Below are positions 7,234 to 11,938 of a DNA stretch of 11,938 bases, piece after piece. How positions within the stretch are numbered: position 1 is the first letter of the stretch; each line of letters starts with the position of its first letter. This DNA is from an uncultured Collinsella sp. GTDB lineage: Bacteria > Actinomycetota > Coriobacteriia > Coriobacteriales > Coriobacteriaceae. Under the pieces are notes generated by a model, which was not told the origin of the DNA, did not search any database, and was given only the letters and a program-made list of their open reading frames with translations. The translations under genes and the position numbers were made by a program. The stretch is taken from positions 1 through 11,938 of the forward strand of contig CABUQI010000029.1 of NCBI GenBank assembly GCA_902493545.1, written 5' to 3'.

Positions 7234-7311
7234 GCAGTGACACTTTCGCTATTTGCGAACAGATGTGGTTTATGGCAAAGTGTGCCCAAACTAATTTTTA
7301 GGAAGGTACCT

Positions 7312-7965
7312 ATGACCCCCGCACAGATTGAGTTCTACAAGCGCCTTGCACACGGCCTGGCACTCCAATTTGGCCCCAACTGCGAAGTCGTCGTCCACGA
7401 CCTGGAGACCGAGGACGTGGACCACTCCATCGTAGTGATCGAAAACGGCCACGTCAGCGGGCGCAAACTGGGTGACGGCCCCAGCCATATTGTGTTTGAG
7501 TCCATGCACGAGGGCACCACCGACGTGCACGACCGCGAGCCATACCTCACCAAAACCACCGATGGCAAGCTGCTCAAGTCCTCGACCATCTTTATCCGCA
7601 ACGACGAGGGCAAGCCCGTCGGCATTTTGGGCATCAACTTTGACATTACGCTCATGAAGGCTTTTGAGCGCTCGCTCGATGCCTTTACCGGCACTGGCGG
7701 CACGGGCTACACCGAGCCCGAGCCCATTACCAAAAACATCGGCGACCTGCTCGAAGATCTGCTGCGCGAGTGCGAGCAATACGTGGGCAAGCCTGCGGCC
7801 CTTATGACCAAAGATGAGCGCATTCGCGCCATTGGCTACCTCGACCGTCGCGGCGCCTTCCTCATTTCCAAGTCGAGCGAGCGCGCCTGCGAGTTCTTTG
7901 GCATCTCCAAGTACAGCTTCTATAGCTACCTCAATGAGGCCAAGGCGGCGGCCGGCGACAAGTAG
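7312..7965 (+). CDS. YheO/DauR-type PAS-HTH transcriptional regulator
   Basis: 217-residue cytoplasmic DNA-binding regulator. Residues about 5-118 form a YheO-like PAS domain (VVVHDLE, SIVVIENGHVSGRKLG, IFIRNDEGKPVGILGINFD). Residues about 165-212 form a DauR-like helix-turn-helix (RRGAFLISKSSERACEFFGISKYSFYSYL). Family members include DauR, a repressor of D-arginine catabolism. Divergence from ygeX suggests control of the purine-catabolic genes, with a pathway metabolite sensed by the PAS domain (inference). ATG at 7312 was preferred over an in-frame ATG at 7237: GGAAGG (7301-7306) is ideally placed and the PAS domain begins here. The likely binding sites are the palindromes at 7127-7141 and 7178-7192. 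Confidence 0.9.
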   Translation: MTPAQIEFYKRLAHGLALQFGPNCEVVVHDLETEDVDHSIVVIENGHVSGRKLGDGPSHIVFESMHEGTTDVHDREPYLTKTTDGKLLKSSTIFIRNDEGKPVGILGINFDITLMKAFERSLDAFTGTGGTGYTEPEPITKNIGDLLEDLLRECEQYVGKPAALMTKDERIRAIGYLDRRGAFLISKSSERACEFFGISKYSFYSYLNEAKAAAGDK

Positions 7966-7967
7966 GC

Positions 7968-8004
7968 ACTCGCCTGGATTGCCCCTCCCCTTTTGGGCGC
8001 GAGT
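7968..8004 (+). terminator. Possible terminator after the regulator
   Basis: ACTCGC (7968-7973) pairs with GCGAGT (7999-8004) and GCCC (7981-7984) with GGGC (7995-7998), leaving a one-sided 7-nt bulge. It begins two bases after the regulator stop. The U-run lies in the loop rather than after the stem, so efficiency is uncertain. Confidence 0.35.
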
Positions 8005-8048
8005 TCTGGAAAGCACGAATCCAAGACCGAGCCGCTTGGGAAGTTCCA

Positions 8049-8054
8049 TATAAT
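8049..8054 (+). promoter_or_regulatory. -10 element (TATAAT) for the Pro/Ala-rich membrane protein gene
   Basis: An exact TATAAT lies 34 bp upstream of the ATG at 8089. No recognisable -35 is present at 16-18 bp spacing, so the promoter may be activator dependent or rely on the -10 alone. Confidence 0.45.
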
Positions 8055-8088
8055 CGATGTCATTAGTATTTCGAAAGGATGGGACAGA

Positions 8089-9075
8089 ATGGCGTTGAGC
8101 AAGGCATCATGCACCGGTCGCGGATTGATTCCGGCAATTGGTGGACATGTGCACCGCATGTTCGATGAGGGTGAAGACGACCTGTTTTCGCTGAGCCTTG
8201 ACGACGTGATGGATGATCGCCCGTGGACCGCCGACGAACTCATGGGCGGCGGGGCTCGCCCGTCAAACCCCAATCCCGCACTTGCGCCTAAGCCCGCATC
8301 TGCGCCGACTCCTGCGCAGTCGCCTGTTTCGGCGCCCGCGCCTACGCCCGCACCCACTTCGGCGCCCACGCCCGCTCCCCGCCCCGCAAGCGACCCGTCC
8401 GAGACGGCGGCATTTCTCGCTGCAGCGACGCAGGGCAAATCGGCCGACAGCACTGTTATGTACAGCGCCCAGCAGTTGCCTGTTCCTGCGGCACGCAAGC
8501 CTCCGGTCGCAAGGCTCGATGAGCCCGTTGCCCATCAAGTTGCCTACGATTCCTGGGCTGCAGCCGATCTGGACAAGACCTCTACCGGCATGCCGGCGCT
8601 CGATGTTCCAGTTAACCCGCTTTTTGCCGCCAACACGAGCGCCGCGGACTATGAGGGCGGTGCGGCATATTCCGATTATTCCGATGGCTATGCTGGCAAC
8701 GGTCGCATCGAGACCGAGGATTATGGCACCGCATCGAGCGATTATCTCAACGATCCGTACGCTGCCACGCCCGCACCGGAATATGACCCGGAGGCCGCGT
8801 CCGCACCGGCTTATACCAAAAGCACGGGCGAAGAGCGCTTCGCCGATTATTACGCCAAGGAAAAGGCGCTGCGTTTCTCGGAATTTCCGCAGGCAGTCAA
8901 GGTTGCCTTTATCGCCATTGTCATTGCCCTGCTCGGCGTCATTGCGTTTGAGGGATTCCAGCTGTTCCGCGGCCCCACCCAAGCGGAGTCGGAAACCCAG
9001 CAAAAAGAGGACGATAACCAGTACCTGGACATCAACACCCTCAAGGGCGACCCCAACGACGGAGACGACGAGTAG
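8089..9075 (+). CDS. Pro/Ala-rich single-pass membrane protein of unknown function
   Basis: 328 residues; I do not recognise a family. The N-terminal stretch (1-60) is acidic and includes FDEGEDDLFSLSLDDV. Residues about 63-100 are a low-complexity tract of alternating Ala-Pro units. Residues about 190-250 are rich in Tyr, Asp, Ser and Gly, with YSDYSDGY-like repeats. One hydrophobic span (about 272-293) is preceded by a Lys/Arg-containing stretch and followed by a short acidic tail. By the positive-inside rule the long N-terminal part is cytoplasmic and the tail is outside. There is no signal peptide and no catalytic motif. ATG at 8089 follows AAAGGA (8074-8079); an in-frame TTG at 7993 has no support. 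The gene stands alone, between hairpins. A scaffold or envelope/regulatory role is possible but unproven. Confidence 0.75.
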   Translation: MALSKASCTGRGLIPAIGGHVHRMFDEGEDDLFSLSLDDVMDDRPWTADELMGGGARPSNPNPALAPKPASAPTPAQSPVSAPAPTPAPTSAPTPAPRPASDPSETAAFLAAATQGKSADSTVMYSAQQLPVPAARKPPVARLDEPVAHQVAYDSWAAADLDKTSTGMPALDVPVNPLFAANTSAADYEGGAAYSDYSDGYAGNGRIETEDYGTASSDYLNDPYAATPAPEYDPEAASAPAYTKSTGEERFADYYAKEKALRFSEFPQAVKVAFIAIVIALLGVIAFEGFQLFRGPTQAESETQQKEDDNQYLDINTLKGDPNDGDDE

Positions 9076-9093
9076 CGAGAGCTGAAGGCGGCC

Positions 9094-9136
9094 GCTGGAT
9101 CCCGCATCCAGCACCGGCTTCTAAGTGCTGTTTTGT
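9094..9136 (+). terminator. Two overlapping hairpins ending in a U-run
   Basis: GCTGGAT (9094-9100) and ATCCAGC (9106-9112) form a perfect 7-bp stem with loop CCCGC. AGCAC (9110-9114) can alternatively pair with GTGCT (9125-9129), which is followed directly by GTTTTGT. The two stems share bases 9110-9112 and exclude each other. Position after the 9075 stop fits termination. Confidence 0.5.
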
Positions 9137-9146
9137 CATCCAGCTA

Positions 9147-9222
9147 CACTTTTCCGGATAATTTGCCTATCGAATTTGACACTTTTCCGAAGTTTGGGGG
9201 TGCCTATTTCGACACTTTTCCG
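9147..9222 (+). repeat. Three direct repeats CACTTTTCCG at 33-bp period
   Basis: Copies at 9147-9156, 9180-9189 and 9213-9222 are identical over 10 bases and spaced exactly 33 bp apart. The last two also share an upstream GA, and the first and third share a following GGAT. Multiple short repeats near one edge resemble the transposase-binding repeats at IS21-type ends, but no transposase is seen. A protein-binding array upstream of the 9246 ORF is equally possible. Confidence 0.6.
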
Positions 9223-9227
9223 GATTT

Positions 9228-9233
9228 TATACT
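9228..9233 (+). promoter_or_regulatory. Possible -10 element (TATACT) upstream of the 97-aa ORF
   Basis: TATACT matches the -10 consensus at five of six bases and lies just after the third CACTTTTCCG repeat. No clear -35 is seen. Transcription from it would begin near 9240, almost at the ATG at 9246, implying a leaderless or near-leaderless message. Confidence 0.3.
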
Positions 9234-9245
9234 CTGTCCCTCCAG

Positions 9246-9539
9246 ATGCGCTTTACGGTGCAGGCGTTGGAAGAAGGGCCATGTGCCGCTGGCGGCCCAC
9301 TTGTTCTGCAGATCAAGTTGTTCGGAGACGACTTGCGTGAGCCGTCTAGTTGGAAGCTCTTTGCCGACAGCGCGTGTGTCGCAAGCGGCTCGGGCGACTT
9401 TGCCCGCGAGTGCTTCTGTGAGGGAGCTGAGGTGTTCCTGGACCTGTGCCGCGACGCCGTACGCGCGTCCGAGCTGCACCAGTGGAGCCAGAGGGAGTAC
9501 GAGCTGCTGAGTGCGGCACGCGGGATTGCGGGGGTGTAA
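9246..9539 (+). CDS. Small hypothetical protein (97 aa), possibly a gene remnant
   Basis: 97 residues, family not recognised. Third codon positions are strongly G/C, like real genes here, which supports coding. The sequence is mixed and soluble-looking, with three cysteines near the middle (SACVA, ECFCEG) and a helical, charged C-terminal third (FLDLCRDAVRASELHQW). No Shine-Dalgarno precedes ATG at 9246. The frame stays open upstream only to a TGA at 9177. Either it is translated from a near-leaderless message or it is the 3' remnant of a longer gene whose front was lost, perhaps in the event that left the 33-bp-period repeats. It converges on the DUF1524 ORF across a hairpin. Confidence 0.45.
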   Translation: MRFTVQALEEGPCAAGGPLVLQIKLFGDDLREPSSWKLFADSACVASGSGDFARECFCEGAEVFLDLCRDAVRASELHQWSQREYELLSAARGIAGV

Positions 9540-9571
9540 ACGGGCAGATAAGCCATCGGCAATTCCGAGAT

Positions 9572-9606
9572 GGCAAGGGCCGAGAATTAGATTCCCGGCC
9601 CTTGCC
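9572..9606. terminator. Hairpin between the convergent 97-aa ORF and DUF1524 ORF
   Basis: Perfect 11-bp arms (9572-9582 and 9596-9606) flank a 13-nt loop that can itself pair GAAT with ATTC. The right arm ends on the last base of the DUF1524 stop codon. Placement suits a shared transcription stop, but neither side has a strong U-run. Confidence 0.6.
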
Positions 9607-10727
9607 TAGCACTGCTTTATAAGATCGAGTACCGCGGGAATGTCATCGGCATTCCGAAGGGCAACATAGGTTGGTAGGCCCGGGCCAAATCCACCCTGTG
9701 TGCGTTTGTCCTGGCATATGTCCTCTGGATCCGTTAGATCATCCACACTCTTTGCCAGGCCGACGGCAATCCAACCACCGTTGCTGGTCCTGCCTTCTAG
9801 CACGGCATGCAGTTTTCGCTTGCCCAACCTGAAGCCCACATAGTACTTGGCTATATAGGACTCCCACGAAGGGTTACCACTCAGAACGGACTCGCGTACC
9901 TCATCGAAAAGTTTCTGGTTGAGTCCGCCTTCAGCAAAAGTGGGGTGATTCTCCTGCAAAGTCCAGACAGGAGCCTCGTCAGACTCCCCACGAGAAGGAC
10001 GGTACTTGTCGACGACATCTGCCGGAAGGTCGGGATATTTCCATATCTCACATGCCTCTTTCGCCAGCTCGTCCGCGCGCTGCCCAATCTCCGCCTCGCC
10101 CCATTTTTCATGCGAGGCGATCGACTTGTTCAGGTGGAGCGGACTGCACTTAAGCCCCACGCCAGGAAGATTGAGCTTGTCCGAGAACGACCGGTTTGAG
10201 TACTCCTGGTTGTAGCCCGTCAGCGTAAGATTTCCCAAGTTGTTGCACAGCCTGTCGTGGACGTCTTCCCAGTTCTCGCCAAGCGATTCCTTCCAGCCGT
10301 GCTCATCATCAATCGTCTGGGGCATGACGTGCTCGATCTGGTAATCGTCAGCCGAGATGGACTCCTTCGGGTGGTGCCAGTTCTCCATGCGCTCCAGGTA
10401 ATAGCGCTTTTTGGAGAAGCGGTTGTAGCAGTCACGCGTCTTAAACTCCTCGACAAAATGCTCGTCTGTCGGGAAGTACGCAGTCATACCGCTACTGTGG
10501 ATAAGGAGCATCGCCGTAACGTACTCCTCTATATCGTCCTGTTGCTCAAGATTGCGATACATGCCGGCAAAGAAATTATTTAGACCCGTGGTAAGCCTGC
10601 CGCAAACCGCCCGCCTGAACAGAAACGACTCGATGGTCTCGCAGATACGGAGAAACGCATTGCGGTTCAACATATTTCCCTCGTAAACCGAGTAAAGCAG
10701 CATCAAAAGAGGCCTGATCTGCTTCAC
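9606..10727 (-). CDS. C-terminal part of a DUF262/DUF1524 (GmrSD-like) nuclease, split by frameshift
   Basis: 373 codons from a GTG at 10727. The first residues (IRPLLMLLYSVYEG, then IESFLFRRAVCG near 32-43) belong to the middle helical region of DUF262 proteins rather than to a normal N-terminus. A DUF1524 HNH-type nuclease domain follows, with IEHVMPQT (H133), LGNLTLTGYNQ (N166, N173) and SNRSF (N178), so the catalytic His and Asn residues are intact. The last ~100 residues look like a DUF5655-type domain. Related proteins (GmrSD, BrxU, SspE) cut modified or foreign DNA as phage defence. No ribosome site precedes the GTG. The upstream half is in another frame eight bases away, so this is most likely one broken gene. 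Codon use is less GC-rich than in the purine genes, suggesting transfer. Confidence 0.8.
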   Translation of the reverse strand: MKQIRPLLMLLYSVYEGNMLNRNAFLRICETIESFLFRRAVCGRLTTGLNNFFAGMYRNLEQQDDIEEYVTAMLLIHSSGMTAYFPTDEHFVEEFKTRDCYNRFSKKRYYLERMENWHHPKESISADDYQIEHVMPQTIDDEHGWKESLGENWEDVHDRLCNNLGNLTLTGYNQEYSNRSFSDKLNLPGVGLKCSPLHLNKSIASHEKWGEAEIGQRADELAKEACEIWKYPDLPADVVDKYRPSRGESDEAPVWTLQENHPTFAEGGLNQKLFDEVRESVLSGNPSWESYIAKYYVGFRLGKRKLHAVLEGRTSNGGWIAVGLAKSVDDLTDPEDICQDKRTQGGFGPGLPTYVALRNADDIPAVLDLIKQC

Positions 10728-10735
10728 ATCAAGGC

Positions 10736-11728
10736 TTACGATTCTGCCGAATACTTGGTGCAGCCATCGTCTTTCTCCTTGCCAAGGAACAACCTGGCAT
10801 ATCTTTGCGCATATTCGCGGAGTTCCTTCAGCAGGTCCTCGGTATCCCCATCGTAGTCGTCGGCGAAATAGCGTTTGAACTCATGGTAGGCTTCGTTCTC
10901 CTTTGGCATCCTATTGGGAACCTTGAGCCACAGCCAGTACCAGATAAATGCATTGAACTCTTCCTCGCCGCCCTTTCCGAACAAACGCTCGAGCGGATGC
11001 CAGTAACCCTCGTAAAGCTTGGTCTGCTCGTCGTTGGGAAGCGACATAAGAACGTAGTTACGAATGAGGTCAATAGGCGTGAGCGGCTTACCCTTGGAGT
11101 TCATGGACTCAAATATGAGCTGGGCATTATCAACGCCAGCGGTGAGCTTAGTGTCGATGACCTGCACACGGTTTAGTCCCGCCCAAAGCCTTGCAGGGTC
11201 GAATGATTTCCCGTGCATCTTTTCACGGAAGAACGCATGGTTCTCGACAATGCGATCCGATTTTTCATCTGGCACGGGAGACCCAGACACGATGGAGAAC
11301 AGCGTCTCTTTACCGTCCTGCGAGAGCACCAACTTGTAGCGCGCCAGACCGTTGTAGTCATCATCGTTAAAGAGGTAGTTCTTCCGCAGCGCTGAGATCT
11401 TGAGATCGCCAAGGAAGCCGGCCTTGTCGGGATTACCCTCCAGATAGTCAGCCAAGGCAGCAATCATCAACGAAAACGTCGTCATGCGCTGCTGCCCGTC
11501 AATCAGAAGCACGCGCGAAATGCTCGTGGCAGAACTCTCGGACTCGGGGATATAGAGCATCGACCCCACGAAGTGCGATACGCCATCACGACCCGCTCGC
11601 ATGACGTCATCCCAAAGCACCTCGCACTCTTTTACACTCCACGAGTAAACTCGCTGGTACACGGGAATGACGAACTGCATCTTCGCCACACCCATAAGGT
11701 CGAGCAGATTTGCCTCGGTTGCTTTCAT
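10736..11728 (-). CDS. N-terminal DUF262 (GmrS-like) part of the split nuclease
   Basis: 330 residues from ATG at 11728, preceded by AAAGGGGA. DUF262 motifs are clear: IPVYQRVYSW (21-30), IDGQQRMTTF (76-85; the DGQQR nucleotide-handling signature), and the later IFESMNSKGKPLTPIDLIRNYVLM. In GmrSD-type enzymes this domain binds and hydrolyses NTP to license the DUF1524 nuclease. The ORF ends at TAA 10738-10736 after a short run (KYSAES) that looks like the first residues of the motif continuing in the next frame. DUF262/DUF1524 proteins usually run 600-700 residues as one chain; here the two pieces would total about 705. Left alone, this half lacks the nuclease domain and is probably inactive or regulatory only. 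Confidence 0.82.
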   Translation of the reverse strand: MKATEANLLDLMGVAKMQFVIPVYQRVYSWSVKECEVLWDDVMRAGRDGVSHFVGSMLYIPESESSATSISRVLLIDGQQRMTTFSLMIAALADYLEGNPDKAGFLGDLKISALRKNYLFNDDDYNGLARYKLVLSQDGKETLFSIVSGSPVPDEKSDRIVENHAFFREKMHGKSFDPARLWAGLNRVQVIDTKLTAGVDNAQLIFESMNSKGKPLTPIDLIRNYVLMSLPNDEQTKLYEGYWHPLERLFGKGGEEEFNAFIWYWLWLKVPNRMPKENEAYHEFKRYFADDYDGDTEDLLKELREYAQRYARLFLGKEKDDGCTKYSAES

Positions 11729-11800
11729 TTACGCTTGTCCCCTTTCTTGTTTACGCCGCTTGCGGTCAGTCCCCCACTGAACGAAAGGCGCTAAAGACCA

Positions 11801-11833
11801 GAGCATCGAAGCGCTGGAGCAACCGGGATGCTC
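11801..11833 (-). terminator. Possible terminator after the right-edge gene
   Basis: GAGCATC (11801-11807) and GATGCTC (11827-11833) form a 7-bp stem with a 19-nt loop, seven bases beyond the stop of the minus-strand partial gene ending at 11840. Only a short TCTTT follows on that strand, so it is a weak candidate. Confidence 0.4.
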
Positions 11834-11839
11834 GTCTCA

Positions 11840-11938
11840 CTAGATTTTACAACGCTTGTCGCGAATACAGTTGAAAGCCAATCCGGTTCCGATGGCTCCC
11901 CCTATGAGAAGAGGGTGGATGCCAAGGGTCGCGTGACT
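11840..11938 (-). CDS. C-terminal fragment of a probable membrane protein (start outside window)
   Basis: The minus-strand frame is open from the window edge to TAG at 11842-11840, giving the last 32 residues. A hydrophobic glycine-containing stretch (LGIHPLLIGGAIGTGLAF) is followed by a basic tail (IRDKRCKI), the pattern of a final transmembrane helix ending in the cytoplasm. It runs in the same direction as the DUF262 gene, 111 bp upstream of its start, with a hairpin between. The fragment is too short to name a family, and the coding call itself rests only on the open frame and composition. Confidence 0.45.
   Translation of the reverse strand, partial: SHATLGIHPLLIGGAIGTGLAFNCIRDKRCKI

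Noticed and set aside
7035..7311. Sigma-54 promoter between ygeX and the regulator
   Set aside because: TGGCA-like segments occur, but none has the GG/GC spacing of a -24/-12 element, and the neighbouring regulator is not an AAA+ activator.
9147..9222. CRISPR array
   Set aside because: Three copies of a 10-nt unit at 33-bp period are far too short and few, and no cas gene is present.
10725..10780. Programmed -1 ribosomal frameshift joining the two nuclease halves
   Set aside because: The needed shift is -1, but I see no X-XXY-YYZ slippery heptamer before the TAA and no strong downstream structure; a mutation or sequence error is simpler.
1..11938. tRNA, rRNA, selenocysteine codon or SECIS element
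   Set aside because: No cloverleaf or rRNA-like stretch was seen, and none of the assigned genes has an in-frame TGA; the selenium link is through cofactor maturation, not selenocysteine.

Overview
The window reads as chromosome of a GC-rich, anaerobic, gut-type bacterium. My best guess is a Coriobacteriia member such as Collinsella. This rests on the GC-rich third codon positions, the selenium/molybdenum purine-catabolism gene families and the style of the intergenic regions; it is an inference, not a database match.

Positions 1-7965 form one functional block. A 5'-truncated yqeC (plus strand) converges on a minus-strand series that is transcribed in the order ygeX, ygeY, ygeW, mocA (ygfJ), hyuA. 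A YheO/DauR-type PAS-HTH regulator is divergent from ygeX. These are the families of the E. coli yge/yqe/ygf region, which is tied to selenium-dependent molybdenum hydroxylases and, in recent work, to anaerobic purine/urate breakdown by gut bacteria. MocA and YqeC would serve the molybdenum/selenium cofactor of a purine hydroxylase encoded elsewhere. HyuA would open a ring. YgeY and YgeW would strip ureido/carbamoyl groups. YgeX would convert 2,3-diaminopropionate to pyruvate and ammonia. The hydroxylase, ygfK, ssnA, carbamate kinase and a transporter are not in the window. The ygeX/regulator gap holds two 15-bp palindromes of identical design (AACAAA-N3-TTTGTT) whose centres lie 51 bp apart, the best operator candidates here. 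Further structure includes a 67-bp palindrome between yqeC and hyuA, hairpins in the ygeW leader, and a good intrinsic terminator after ygeW.

Positions 7966-9136 carry a plus-strand gene for a Pro/Ala-rich, single-membrane-span protein of unknown function, with a TATAAT box upstream and terminator-like hairpins downstream.

Positions 9137-11938 look like accessory DNA. Three short direct repeats occur at an exact 33-bp period. They are followed by an orphan 97-codon ORF and a hairpin. Next comes a minus-strand DUF262/DUF1524 (GmrSD-like) nuclease gene, split into two ORFs by what looks like a single-base frameshift. At the right edge is the last 32 codons of an apparent membrane-protein gene.
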